Assembly (NCBI GenBank): GCA_004794785.1 | Contig: SJOL01007277.1 | Coordinates: forward strand, 238,999 to 302,998 | Origin: Opisthorchis felineus | Lineage: Eukaryota > Platyhelminthes > Trematoda > Opisthorchiida > Opisthorchiidae | Direction of reading: 5' to 3' | Length of the DNA: 64,000 bases | In this document: positions 1 to 11,999 of the stretch, one piece after another | Layout: the number at the start of each line of letters is the position of its first letter | How positions within the stretch are numbered: position 1 is the first letter of the stretch | Notes under the pieces: generated by a model | What the model saw: only the letters and a program-made list of their open reading frames with translations | Told to the model about the DNA's origin: nothing | Database searches by the model: none | Translations under genes and position numbers: made by a program

Positions 1-3000
1 TTCGCCGATGGGCGTAGCTTTGGTCGTTCGAGTGATTCAGTTTGAGCCTCCGATCCACCCAAACGTTCTTTAACAAGATTTGAATCGCTATGATATGTTG
101 GGGTTTCAATTCAAGGATTTTAGCCTTCATCTTTGGACATTTGTATTCCAATTCGGTTTATTTTTCGAACAACTGAAGAGCATGATCCGCAGCGTTCTGC
201 TTAGCTGCTAAGAATTAAATGTTAACCTGCATTTTTGTTGATTCTGACAACGGTTTTATAATGCGGCGTTCTGGTGCGAATGCATGGTGAGTTTTATTTG
301 CATGTAAACTTACTTTACTCCTGTATCATGTCTGCAACAATAAGTTGATTTTTTGTTCCCAAAACACACATGTAAGTCTTTAGCTCGATCATGCAGCTCA
401 CATCACTTAGGGTGTACTTGAACAAAATACAAAGCATCCTCGTGATACGTTGTATAAGTGATGTAGCAGTTCGTGCTACATATGGCATGGAAGTTGCAGA
501 TAGTCTCAGGGCTGGAAGTGTCGTTTTGCCTGCGCTGTTTTCTAGACACGTCAAATTCAAGGCAGTCCGACGCGGCAAACGGACTTTGTTGCTTTTATTG
601 GCCTACTCGCCAAACAGGGTCCGTCGTAACTGCTTTGATATGCAAAAGGACAGCTATATTCATCCTGATATGCAGGTTGAACGACTAGGATCGGCGGTAG
701 ATTTGGTGCTGATGCTCATCGTAGGGGGTGCTTCTTCTTCAGTTGTGCGCTGAACAACACTTTTTCTCAGCTAACGTGAACTTTAAAAGCAGACGTTAAT
801 CCAGCGTTACTTGAAGGCTACCAACAATAGACCAACCATCAACTCATGTGGAGCATGTGGGACTCGGTTATCACAGAATTTCAGCTCAAGTTCGTCGTTC
901 CTTTTGGGGCGCACAACTTGATCCCGATGATGCCTTGGTGCATCCTACCTCATCAGTCTGTTGCCCATTAGGATCACACAAGCCAAAAAATTTCATCCAG
1001 ATCATCACTTTCAATTCAGACCAGTAGCTCCAAGAATTCCGCGAGTAACGCCGATGCTAAACATTTAGGGAATTATTTAAAGAGTGTAGAAGTAGCTAAG
1101 CTCAGTCTGATTAAGCCATTTGATACGATATACAGATGATGACATCAGGATGGCGGAAAATTCGTACCACTGACTAGGTACCACGATGATGCACATAGAA
1201 CTCGCTGAATATCGGAGACCTGTTGGATCGTGAAGTGACAGCAGACCGGAAGGGTATTTCTGAGGGAAATATCGGCCTCTTACTTCAATCGATTGGATCA
1301 ACTGGCTAAAAGATGCCAGATGGATGACTTGAAAAGAAAATTGAAGAAGCTTCGTGTTAATTCCTAGGTTGAACACAGCAAAGAACAAGTCGTTAGGATT
1401 TCTCAAAGCAACCTCTGGAAGAACTGAATGAGCCTGAGTGAAAACAACAATAGGAATAAAACGTGAGTTACCATAATTCCAAAGTAATAAGGCACCGAGG
1501 GTATTGTTTACACACAGCGCTGTTTTGTGAAGCATTGGTGAGAGGCCCGAAGACCCTCAGAATCTATCTGTAACAAATATTAAATATCATGAAATTGAGC
1601 ACTTGCACTGTAATCCACAGCGTCGAAAATGGCCCAGGAGCGCAATGTCTGGCAGTTTTAGCACCAAAGATGTTCCCTGACGCTGTCATGCGCAATTCGA
1701 TCGATTACCTTGTGAAGCAAACCCTAGGGTTAATTTTAGTTCCGCGTAGGCCCAGGAAGCCTCATTTATATTTTTGTTTTGGGAAAGCACCACTACTTAG
1801 ACGTCCGGAAACAATTGATGTCTCAAATTCACTCTTTTGACTGGCATTAAGTGTTATAGTATCTGGCTTGCAAAAACATCACTTCTAAATTTGTACCACG
1901 CTACTATTCCCCAACTCGTTTGAACGCGTATGGGTATGCTGTAAGCCTTTGCCGGTATTCACAAAATGCAGTAGTGGGATACATTGTTGCCTTCCATCAC
2001 CATTCATATTTTGCCGTTCCCACTGATTTTCTCCTGGAAGCTTTGCTGCCCTTCCGAAGCGAAATACCATCGGAGAGTTTGTTTGACCACACTTGGGGCA
2101 TGTTATTTCAGAGTCTTCTTGGACGCAAGATATATTAGATAACTTCAGGACTCCTCTCACATGGTTTGACATGCTCTTCGCACATGTACCGAACTTTTAC
2201 AAGGCTTGGAGGGAGTAGGGCGGACACGAATACTTGGAAAAAGTAAGCAATGACGCTGTGTGACCCATGCTGATTTATAGATCATGGACATACCTTTTAT
2301 GCGCAGAGGATGTACGAAGTCTTTCTGTCTTACCACCACTATCTCCAAAGCGTTGCTCAATCCTGATGCGAGCATCGAACTGGCCATTCTGAGATTGGTC
2401 TTTTGTCATTGATGGGCTAATTAGGCTTGGTATGTAGCTCTGGTTAGGACACACACTTAACAAGTTAAAAGACTGTCTAACTCACCGTCTAACACACAAC
2501 TCCCTATTCCCAAACCTTTGTTGAGTAGAAACTTCGGAAAGCATCAACTTTCATTACTTAGCAATGAAGTATGGAAGCTGGGACCGGTAAATAAGCTTGT
2601 GTTGACAACCGCTTCCTTCCCGAATGGAGCTACCGATACTCGGCCCGTCATTAATGACATTGGCAGGAATGGCTCATCACATAGTCAATAGTGCTGCTAA
2701 ATCGAAGCTGACCATCCAGAAGCATGGCCACTCTACTTCTTACTCCAACAAGCAAGTGAAACAACCTAAACAGCAACTATACGGCAGGGATGAACAGATT
2801 TATCGCCCAAAACATTCTTCCATGGTCCAACACAACTTAATTGGTACCCTTGGTACGTGGTTTATACCTTGTTCACTAAACCACCAATTAACTATAAGTA
2901 GCTCAGATAAAAAGATATTTCTCATGACAGGTGAACCTTCGATCTAAGAGGTCTTAAGAAGACAGCCAGCACCTGACTATGCAGTGTGCGTTCCGTATTT

Positions 3001-3128
3001 GAGGGATAAGTGGAGTTATATCCTGCCCAAGTGCGAGTTCATGAAACTATTGATCAGCCATTCTTGCCGAACGGTTAAGTTTTCAAACTACTAGCCAGGA
3101 TGTCGCGATTGCGAAACTCCCTGGAGTA
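1..3128. other. No supported gene
   Basis: Several open frames exist (for example 1077-1535 minus, 152 codons), but none has a recognisable domain, splice context or start context. I see no repeat that I can link to the families above. Confidence 0.5.
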
Positions 3129-3250
3129 TTGTGAGATGCTCACTGCTGATGCCTCTTCATAAGGATGCAGGTGTTGTGCAATAACTCCCGGCTTTTCAGC
3201 ATAGACTGGCTTCACTTACAGGATGAAATCTTCACTGAAAAGTCCTGAAC
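3129..3250 (+). repeat. HHR-B repeat
   Basis: TTGTGAGATGCTCACTGCTG, ATGCCTCTTCATAAGGATGC, GTTGTGCAATAACTCCCGGC and TTTTCAGCATAGACTGGC align with the complement of 11716-11810. CTGATG...TCTTCATAAGGATG recalls the CTGATGA plus helix II part of a hammerhead, but GAAA is lost. Confidence 0.5.
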
Positions 3251-3704
3251 CTTCACAGATACTAAATAGCTGAAATGAGCCAGGATATTATTCGTTCTAT
3301 TTTTCTATTATTTATCTCTATTTCTATTTTATATCATAAGGCAGAAAAGCGGCATCTTATTAAGGAGTGCTGTAAGGGTCCAACATATTTTATTTGTATA
3401 TCTGTGCATGAGACACGGACGGTTATTAAATGCATATAAATCTTCCGCTTAACGTCATGCGAAGCATTCAATGACGCATGGATGGAGGCTCGTCAATACA
3501 CCTGGGTTTGACCAAAGATGCATGAATTTGGTGCAGGTCTTGCAATTCACACCTCACACAAGCAAACTACCCCAAAAGGGAAAGACCTGTGTAGTCTCAA
3601 ACAGAGCTCATATTAAAACTGCGTAAACACAAGTAGTTTAATGGGTGTAAAATTTCCGGTGTTATTCACCTGCGTGCTTCCAGCCTAGAGCGCGCTAAAT
3701 TGTT

Positions 3705-3860
3705 TTCCACTCATTTGCAAACAAATTTGGTTTTGCGGGAGACTCACCTGGAACCCAGCTGAATCTCACATTCATGATGTTTCTAAGCAACTGAGTATGC
3801 TGCAACAGGCTGCCTCATGTTTCATTTGGTACGATATTCGAGATATCGCAGTATGTTTTC
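3705..3860 (-). repeat. HHR-A repeat, distal half
   Basis: It has the words CACTCATTTGCAAACAAAT, GGGAGACTCACCTGGAAC, CCAGCTGAATCTCA, GCTGCCTCATGTTTCA and GATATTCGAGATATCGCAG, matching the 38.5-, 47.4- and 53.1-kb copies. The ribozyme half is absent. Confidence 0.55.
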
Positions 3861-4050
3861 ATCATCATTGGCCAACTCGGCCATAAAGTATAGCTACCAA
3901 ACCCATATTCTACCAGTAGTTTTAGTGCAGTATATACAAAGCTGATAATTATGACCACTAAGGTTAGCAGCGCGTATAAGTCGAAAAGTCTTCAGATATT
4001 ATGGGGATACATTATTTATCACTTTTGCACTGGTTTATTCGGCGCAATTC

Positions 4051-4118
4051 AACCATTGGCTATGATCCGCTTCGCAAAATACTGCGAATTTGATTGGGTG
4101 GGAATAGAAAATATCCTC
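4051..4118 (+). promoter_or_regulatory. Conserved 5' block upstream of receptor paralog 1
   Basis: This stretch shares spaced words with the DNA upstream of the other receptors: TTCGCAAA, then about 11 bases later TGATTGGGT, then a GGAATAGAAA run. The GATTGGGT word lies about 113 bp before the ATG. Conservation of both sequence and distance among three copies suggests a retained promoter or 5'UTR segment, or simply the edge of the duplicated unit. Confidence 0.4.
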
Positions 4119-4211
4119 CGGCAGTTATGCACACTGATTTAAACAAGTTTTCCATGCATATCTGATGTGAATTCATTGGAAAACGAATTAGATCTAATCA
4201 AATAAGAAGTT

Positions 4212-5336
4212 ATGGCGAACCCGGCAGCAAACCTCCCATTCAACCCACGAACATTTCTTGATGCATGTGAAAAACTTACCGAAGTTTCACACCTAAGGGA
4301 CCACGCGATATGCACTCTGTTTTCCGTCGTTGGATGGACGTGTGCCTTTATTCTACCAATTGTGTGTGGAATTGGTTTTATTGGAAGCCTAATGATCATT
4401 GTCATTATTCTAGGTAAGCCAACAAATCTCACTCGACAGTTAATCTATCTAATAAGTATGCTCATTTCTGGCTGGGTCAGCAACATTACGATCGCCTGGC
4501 TACGTTTGTTCCCTTCCAGGGGTTTGCCTTATGTCACAAATGGGACGGTCTACTTTTATGCGCGACAAACTAGTTCATTCATGTGCACATTTATTAGTGT
4601 CCTATCCAATTTATCCTTCTCAATGTATGCAAATTTTCTTATTGTGGCCAGTCTGGATCGTTTCATGGCCATCTTCTTCCCAATCAAAACGATGCGCTGG
4701 CGGAATCGTCATGCTTGGATAGCGGTGGGAATCGCCGCATTGTTCACTGCCACCATTGTCTTGTCAACATCAACTAGTATCACCTGGGTTTCTACTGGAA
4801 GTCAACGTGCCTGCTGGTATCGTAGAGATCGTATTGCTGCTCGTGTTCTCAACGAAATGTTCTCATTTATTCTGCCTCCATTTGTAGTCGTTATTTTGAA
4901 CGTGCTTTTTTACGCCCGTATAAAAATGTTTTATAGAGGGCGCGGTAAGTTTGGAAAAAACACCACCGAATTTCAGCAACTAAGAGCATCACTCACCTTG
5001 TTCCTTTTATCCACTTCTTATGTCATCTTCACAATGCCGGGAACTATCTTCATTCTCATCTCTTATGTGAAAATCGGGAACCAATCAAACCGTAGACAAG
5101 GTATTCTGATCTCAAGAGCTGTTGTGAATTTGTTGTGGGAGATTTTCTTTCTACGGGAGCTGGCCAACCTCTGTGTCATTGTTATCCAAGTTCCTGTGGT
5201 GCGTTCCATTGTCCAAGGAAGTCTGTTCAGGTTATACCATTACATGGCTCAAATGTGGCGTAAAACAAAACACGCAAAACCAGAAGAAATCCACCTTTCA
5301 GAGAGTGAATTGGTGAAGGAAAAGTCAAAAATTTAA
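4212..5336 (+). CDS. Rhodopsin-like orphan GPCR, paralog 1 (intronless)
   Basis: This is an uninterrupted 374-residue protein with seven hydrophobic segments, so a plasma-membrane 7TM receptor; the ligand is unknown. Approximate helices are TM1 35-67, TM2 75-98, TM3 122-150, TM4 168-190, TM5 213-236, TM6 259-285 and TM7 302-328. Class A marks seen are Cys125 (3.25) and Cys201 in ECL2 for the usual disulfide, LDRF at 148-151 in place of DRY, Trp169 in TM4, Pro in TM5 (ILPPF) and Pro276 in TM6 (FTMPGT). Oddities: TM2 has no Asp at the sodium site, TM6 has no CWxP and TM7 has no NPxxY; TM7 instead holds FFLRELAN. The N-terminus is short (about 34 residues, with a FNPR motif). The start is the first in-frame ATG and matches both paralogs (MANP/MQNP). 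By family knowledge it resembles the flatworm-specific rhodopsin-like orphan receptors, often single-exon; that subfamily assignment is inference. Confidence 0.93.
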   Translation: MANPAANLPFNPRTFLDACEKLTEVSHLRDHAICTLFSVVGWTCAFILPIVCGIGFIGSLMIIVIILGKPTNLTRQLIYLISMLISGWVSNITIAWLRLFPSRGLPYVTNGTVYFYARQTSSFMCTFISVLSNLSFSMYANFLIVASLDRFMAIFFPIKTMRWRNRHAWIAVGIAALFTATIVLSTSTSITWVSTGSQRACWYRRDRIAARVLNEMFSFILPPFVVVILNVLFYARIKMFYRGRGKFGKNTTEFQQLRASLTLFLLSTSYVIFTMPGTIFILISYVKIGNQSNRRQGILISRAVVNLLWEIFFLRELANLCVIVIQVPVVRSIVQGSLFRLYHYMAQMWRKTKHAKPEEIHLSESELVKEKSKI

Positions 5337-5375
5337 TATTCATTTATATAAAGACTCCGTGTACACCGGATCTCA

Positions 5376-5387
5376 GTTGCCGGCAAC
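5376..5387. other. 12-bp perfect palindrome 40 bp after receptor paralog 1
   Basis: GTTGCCGGCAAC is self-complementary. A related element, GTTGTCAGCAAC (17913-17924), lies 45 bp after the stop of paralog 2. It may be a shared 3'UTR hairpin; no counterpart was seen after paralog 3. Confidence 0.35.
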
Positions 5388-8341
5388 TTATGCGGGACCG
5401 AATTGCTTCGAATTGTGCGCATGTATTCATCTCTCAAACTGAGTTGAAACTAATCTTGGCATTTTCATCGTTGTGTTTTTCCGACCAAAGAAGTTATTAT
5501 GTCCTTGCTTATTATATTTCGGCGTTTCACTCAGCTTCAGGCAAACAACAGTAGTTATTCTTATTCCTTTCCAAGGCCTCCATTTAAGAAAAGCTGTTTT
5601 TGTGCGCTACTACACTAATAACGACATACAATTATATAGTCGTGTATTTGAGATATGTTTTGGCAAACCTGGTTCGGGTCGCTCGGCACTTCAGATTGCA
5701 CTTGGTACGTCTCGCGTTTAAGATAAAGGAGGAATGCGGCGATTGTTTTTGATGTTTCGAAGCCAGGTAAGTTGGAAGTGGACCGTTTGCATGAATCCAT
5801 CCTATTGTTTATGACAGTACTGTCCGTTTCTATGCTATGACCGTCAACGCAGGCAATTTATGTGGTATGCTTCATACAGTCCAGTGTACCGTATAATCAC
5901 AGTAGTCAAATGCAGTAATGAAAACATGATTTGGGTTCTGTGCAACGTTTAAGGAAGTAATATTAGGTGATGAGTGAGACTGCATTGCATTGATCCAGCC
6001 GGGGGGTAGGCAGAGCACGTTCACATTAAAGTGGCCCAATACGAGGTATTAAAACGTCCATCCTACGCTAGGTCTTCTGTGTCTACACGGCCTGCAAAGT
6101 TTGAACCGAACAGCCTATGGCCTCATCTGAAGCGACTTGGGAACTGAAGTCTATTCAAAGAAGGTTACAATTTCACCTGGCTTCCGTGAGAAACTCATTC
6201 GAGTGAATTCAATGAACTAGGTCAAATGTCTCACAATCGGTTCAAAAATAGATCTTCTGCTAATACAGTCGTGTTTGCATTCACGGAAGTCGCGAGCGAC
6301 GGATTTTTCAAATTTATCTGTTACAACCAGTTGGCTAATGCAACCGAAATTGGTCGGTCTTATTGAGGTCATGAATGGGCGGAAGATATTTAGTTTCCAT
6401 GACTGCATCAAATTTCAGGTAAACGCAAACATACCTCAACTCCTCACATAATCAACGAGGGTGTGGAAGAGTTGATTGATGCTTGAAAGCTGAATTTTCA
6501 ATCGCTTGGCTTATCGAGGACATGCATTAAAACAGCTGACAAAAGATATCACTGATTGACAGCACAGTAAAATTTCCAATGCGATCAAACTCAATGACCA
6601 CAGAGAGAGAGAGAGAAAGGATTCACTTTAATCTAAAGCGCACTAGAATTCGAAATGTATGCATGAAATGGCATGCACCATAGGATTTAAATACCAATGC
6701 ACATAATAACTGTCAGTAGATACAAGTATTGTATTTTAGCTAAAACGAATACGTCAATTTAATATATTTCGAGGGAACGATGCCTATTAGAAGATTGAGG
6801 TTGACAGTTTGGAGAACGAGGTAACCTGATGAGAAAAGTCACAGAAAAGCTAAAGCAAACTAATTACATGAAACAGCAAAGCATTCTATTTTGCATAAGC
6901 TCCCATATTTGGAGAAAACAACACATCACGCAGCTGTCTTTACAAGCCGATTAAAATAACAATTCGATTAGGTTGCCTGAGCCAGAATTCGGTATGCGTT
7001 TTGCAAAAAACTGCTAGAAACTGAAACACTAATGTTGCGAGCAATTCTCACTGGGATATGGGTGGAATTACCAATAATTTGTAAGTGCTCATAATTGAGA
7101 GAGGGGCATTTTCAGCTCTACGTGCAAGCGAAATACCAGAAAACGTAACAAAACTGAGTGACTTATCTGCCTATGTTAATGCGATATAAAGTAAGGGCAC
7201 CTTCAGTCAAAACGTTCCAGTGACTGCTGTTTACATCATAAACCACTGTGAAAAACGCCGAACAAATCACTGAGGTGCATTCCTCAACACTTCGGTGTAA
7301 TAAAATGGCGTCTACAGAAAAATAAGTCCATCAACTAGCACGATATTCGGAATGGTATTCTGCATGAGGATAGCGAAACCATGTTGCAGTAGATCAGTAA
7401 TACAAAATCCTCAATTCGTTTGTCTGGCCTGCCTAATTTGCAGGATTGCGTCTCAAAGCTATTTAGACCTTCGTGGAAAACCATTTTTCAGATCACTTTT
7501 CTGAATGCCAGTCCCCACAATTATCTGAAATTGAATATCTGGCAACCTCTACTTTGAACTCTATTCTCCAAATGACAGGAGACAAGGCTTTTGTAAATGT
7601 GAGGTTCCGCCACTGATTCTGACAAGTGAAGTCGGGTTTTCCATCGCACTGTACTCTACTCTAACGGTGTTTTCTTCCCGAATGTCTTAGGCGTTTGATT
7701 TTTCCATTTGATCCCGGACATTTTGAGCAAACACTGTAAGTGAAATCAGTCAACATTGCCACACACCGCAATAGCACAAAGTAGCCGCACGGTAATGATG
7801 ACAGCAAAACAGTCGATACCCTGCACTGTTGGTATCTAGTCACAAGTGATGATTGCTGAAGGCGCGTCTCTCAAAGGCGCCAAATCTTGCACTGGTCTTC
7901 GCAATTCGTGTGCTCATATTATTACCAAGTGTCAAAATTGTAGCTAGTGTGCTTACAAGCATAAATCTGTACAGCAAGCTGGTGCTTTAGGTCAAAACCC
8001 TGATTTTGGCCGTTACAGGACGAACTTTTTGAAAATATTCGTGTCCGCCAAAGGAAAGATTCCGTGAATTAATCACCATGGATAGTCGCTGTAAGTACTT
8101 TTCAGAATGTGAAAATAAGGTACAGACTTCCGCAAATAAGAGCACACGGACGTTCGACTAGAGAAACAATGTTTTGGGCCAGGAGACGCTAAAAGTTATT
8201 AAACAACTAACTAACCAGAATGAATCTGGAAATATCGCCTTCACAATGGAGTAATGCCTAACCGCAAATGGTTATCAGACGAAGTCCAAACAAGGCCGAA
8301 ACAACAACAAAATGTTGTTTTACTCCCGGGTTGTTTAGAAA
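5388..8341. other. Intergenic, nothing recognised
   Basis: AT-rich DNA with short frames only. The only feature supported is the AG microsatellite. Confidence 0.5.
6602..6616. repeat. (AG)n microsatellite, 15 bp
   Basis: Uninterrupted AG dinucleotides in otherwise featureless DNA. Confidence 0.9.
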
Positions 8342-10020
8342 CTAAGATGATGTGCTTACACTAATCAGCATCAAGGCCTTTATCCAAGGTTGGATAGCTT
8401 TGATGGGGTAAGCAAATTTGTCCGCGCAACCATGCTTTACTAGAGCTATCCACAGCTTTCTTCCATTAGCAAATTGAAAGACTTCACGAGTTAAGTTCAC
8501 AAACAGTGCATAAAACAGTTGATTGGATCGCTGCCATTGCGCACAGCAGGTAGAAATTCCTTTTTGCATCATTGTTCCTCCCAGTTTGAACAGTTCTTCC
8601 AAGAAATCATCTACTTTCGGTGCTTTCCAAATTGGCAGCACATTTACCACTGGCTGCATTTCCATAGTTAAGTCAGCCAAGCATGTCTTTGATGTATTTT
8701 TGGTCGGGTAAACTTTACAGGTCAAATGGTCAGTAGATGGCTGGATGATGGTTTTTGAAGTTTGGTGTTTCTTTGGTATCGGAACACCAACAACCTTGTA
8801 AGTTTTCCATAATACTGTTTTTCTTTAAACAGCATAACATACCGGACATTCACCCACAGGTTACTTACGGTCCGGTTGAAATTTCTTTTGACACCGGCTA
8901 TCCGTGTACCACCAGAGCTGTTTATCGAATTCGGTAAACTATTCATTTTCACGTTCTTAAATTGTAGTACGTGCTATATCCTGGTTCTCCTTAGTCGCCT
9001 TGGACCGCCGCATTTACCACATTTAGGATTATTTTGATAAACGCCAAATCCTCCCGCTGAACTAGAGCACATGTTGGCTAGTCATTCTCGTCAAATAAGT
9101 CTCGCCTGTTTTCCTGCTGTAATCCATTTTATCCAGTTGCTTGGATATGTTTGCTTTCATGCCCACTAGCTGTCAGGCAAGCTCCTGACTAGGTTATCCA
9201 TAAGGTGTTGCGACATAGCTTCGCGAAACCTTGACGTTGTGTTTTGATTCTTCAGTTTCCTTACATCCTTCGTGAATGAACTTTCTTCTGGTTTACAATG
9301 CGGCAGTTTTTTGTGGCTGCATCAAGTACTCAGGCACTTACCAGGAAGTAAGCTGTAGTGTATTTGGCTCCACACACCAGTATGCTGATCACTACATTCT
9401 TTTCCGCCCAGTGAAGTAAAATCGACTAAATGTCCACGTCTACTTCTTGGATCAGTCTACGTGGAACTAAGTGTCCGCCCTACATTGAATCACGTGTCTG
9501 TTATCGAAAGCCCCATTTCTGCACACACTGTCAGTAGGCTTCTATCGTTGTCCTTCGTTGACCCCAGCCCTAGTGGACCCATTATATTCTTTCAAGTTTC
9601 AGATTCACTGCTAAACCAAGCAGTAAAATCCCTCAACAAAAAGGTGAAATCGTTCTGACCGGCAGATCTCTACAGGAGAGAATTTGATGGAGAAATTTGT
9701 TCTTTTTATTATCTGAATGTGATACTAGGTGAAAATGGACGTTGACGAATATAATAAAATTTGCCCCTGACAGCAGGGATTGGATGACCACTATCGTCGA
9801 GTTGATGCAATTTAGTTCGTCCGCTATCCTGTGATTCATGTTTTCCGCAACTGCGAATAAGATGTCGTGTTTACATAGGATTTCCCGTTTTGTGCCGCAA
9901 TGGTAGATGGTGTAACCAGGGTCACTCCCTTGTAGCTTCCTTTGGAAAGTCAACTGAGTTTCACTGAGTGCAGCGGATAACATCCTATGGAGTTTGAGTT
10001 CCTTTCGAAAAGTACATCTT
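8342..10020 (-). mobile_element. RTE-like LINE remnant (endonuclease plus partial RT)
   Basis: Reading the minus strand from 10020 downward, the APE-type endonuclease N-terminus appears (SAALSETQL, then GYTIYHCGTK, then a degenerate NMNHRIADELN segment, matching the 'alsETrl ... GYtffwsG' pattern of RTE proteins). Around 9100 the frame shows RRDLFDEND, the 'DWFDEND' linker of RTE ORFs. From about 8650 it shows LPIWKAPKVDDFLEELFKLG (the 'gKAPGpDgipaEl.K.GG' RT motif), then FVNLTREVFQFANGRKLW (the 'fiDLtKAFDsvnR..LW' palm motif, catalytic Asp lost) and KHGCADKF. Stops and frame changes are frequent and the distal RT is missing. It is an inactive fossil copy. Confidence 0.72.
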
Positions 10021-11715
10021 ACCTCAAACTTCTGCCTGCTGCACCCATGTCCAGAAGTGTAGTGTAGAGCTATCTGGTACCTGGTTTAGTTCAATGTCGG
10101 GTCAAGTTGGAGTGGCAGTATTTAACCCGACACTGCACTGCTGCTTTCCTGAACGTACAAAACCATCACGAACTTCACACTTTACTGTTCGGTCATAAGC
10201 TTGCTACTTTGGCACTATTTGTTCTTTGACAAAGGTCACACTTGTTGGCCAACACGACAGCCATGTTATTGAATGTGCTAGTCGCGCGACTACCAGTATG
10301 TTTATCATTAACATACAACTCATGGCCACAAATCATCCTTCAGGGCCGTTCACATACAACTGATTTACCATATCGTAAGCACGGATGGTACTAACCTAAG
10401 ACCTGAAAACATCTTTGGTTTACGATATTAATTACAAGTCCACATGCATCAGATTTAATGTTTTAGTGGAAAACAATGACGAATACCACACATATAGATC
10501 TACCTTAAAAAAGTTAGTAATTTTTGTTTACCGGCGGATCAATGGCGCGTCAACGAGAAGCTTTTAATGACGTAGAGAAATGACATGTCGATGGATAAGT
10601 GAAAAAGCGTGGAACGTTTTCGAGTGGGCGTTACAAGCAAAAAAAAACTGTTAATTTTGGCCTCACTCAAGGGCTGAGCCAGCAGCATTCACAGCCGAAT
10701 GGTGAAGGCTTGTCCTCTTCGGTTTTCCACGAAATGGATGTAAGGCACGTGCGACACTTCCAACATGTTCAGTAGTATCTATGTGGTAGTGTTCAACATG
10801 TCTTACCCGAAACAGCATTTTTTTCAACTCAGCCAAACAAACCATCTTCAGCCGATTCTTCCAGATTTTTTAAAATTTATGTTCGGCTGATATCCATAAA
10901 CATTCTGAAAGGCGATAACTTTCAGCTCCATTCACTAGCGTAAGTTCTCTCAGGTTCTATGTGATGTGTCTACACAGAATTTTCGTGCTTAGACATATGG
11001 ATCGCCATCATACTATGGCCAGTGAGTTAACTACTGAGTATAGATGATGAGTAGCCTACACGAAGGAAAGGAGACAGACGTTCAACGTAATGCAGCAAAA
11101 CGTGCCGGAATATCTTGATCTCTATGAACTGTAGTTATTCACCGTCCAGCAGCAGACTTCATGAAGATGCGGCAAAGTCTAACTGCACGGGTTTGTTCTA
11201 CCTCATAATGAAGCTTTTTAGGAGCTAATCGAATCAGTTAATTGCTTGTTTTTCGTAGAATTCATGCCCCTTTCGCCCTGTTTGTTTCCTAGCTGAAGTG
11301 GTCGGCAGCTGCTTCTCATGGAACTTTACGTCGCAAATAATGATGCAATATGCGGTTCATTGGCCGGGCGTAATATGATTTTCACCGGCACACATAATTT
11401 TTAACACATCACTTACAGGAATAGTATAGCGTTTCACATGCTGAAATTGCTCGTTACCCGAAGCAGATCACTTGCGCCCACTTGCAACCCTCAAGGACGA
11501 AACTATCCGTCAGCAGTTGGAGAGTTTTCAGCAATCTTACGATTATTGGGTCCTTCCAGAAAACCTCCTGCTCGTTTTCCATACTCTAAATCTCTACTAC
11601 TGGAGGGTACCAGAAGTAGTATAAATCTGGTAAGCATTCAGAACATCTGGAGAGGCGCATCGCCAGAAATACTGTGAAGTCGATCGTTTGTTCAACAGGG
11701 ATTCAGCCGTGTCTG

Positions 11716-11880
11716 TGGAGCCAATCTATGCTGCAAAGCCGGGAAGCACTGCACAGGTGTTTCATCCGTTTAAGAATCAGCAGGAGTGTGCATCTCACGA
11801 AACGCAGAGTTTCGAACCCGCGACACTTCGGCCAGTGTTTGAATAATTAACCGTCTAACCACGAGCAGCTGATTGGCAGG
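11716..11880 (-). mobile_element. tRNA-headed HHR-B SINE-like repeat
   Basis: On the minus strand a tRNA-like head (A-box-like GTGGTTAGACGGTTAA, B box CGGGTTCGAAACTC, complement of 11808-11861) is followed by CGTGAGATGC, GCTGATTCTTAAACGGATGA, AACACCTGTGCAGTGCTTCC and CGGCTTTGCAGCATAGATTG. The middle resembles a decayed hammerhead core (CTGA, GAAAC, near-palindromic stem III). It is homologous to repeats at 3.1 and 53.6 kb and to its inverted neighbour. Confidence 0.6.
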
Positions 11881-11884
11881 ACAT

Positions 11885-11995
11885 CACGTTACTCATCCTT
11901 TCATGAGACGAGAAGAGCTTATGATTTCCAGTCCTGTACAGTGCTTCCCGGCCTTTCAGCATGGATTGGTTACACTGGAGGGACGAAAACTCTAT
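11885..11995 (+). repeat. HHR-B repeat, inverted partner of 11716-11880
   Basis: CATGAGACGAGAAGAGCTTA, CAGTGCTTCCCGGCCTTTCA and GCATGGATTGGTTACACTGG give the same repeat on the opposite strand. Segments 11721-11754 and 11935-11969 are inverted copies of each other, so single strands could fold back over about 250 bases. Confidence 0.58.
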
Positions 11996-11999
11996 TGAA

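Noticed and set aside
1077..1535. 152-codon minus-strand open frame
   Set aside because: No recognisable motif, no splice or start context; a frame of this length can occur by chance in 64 kb.
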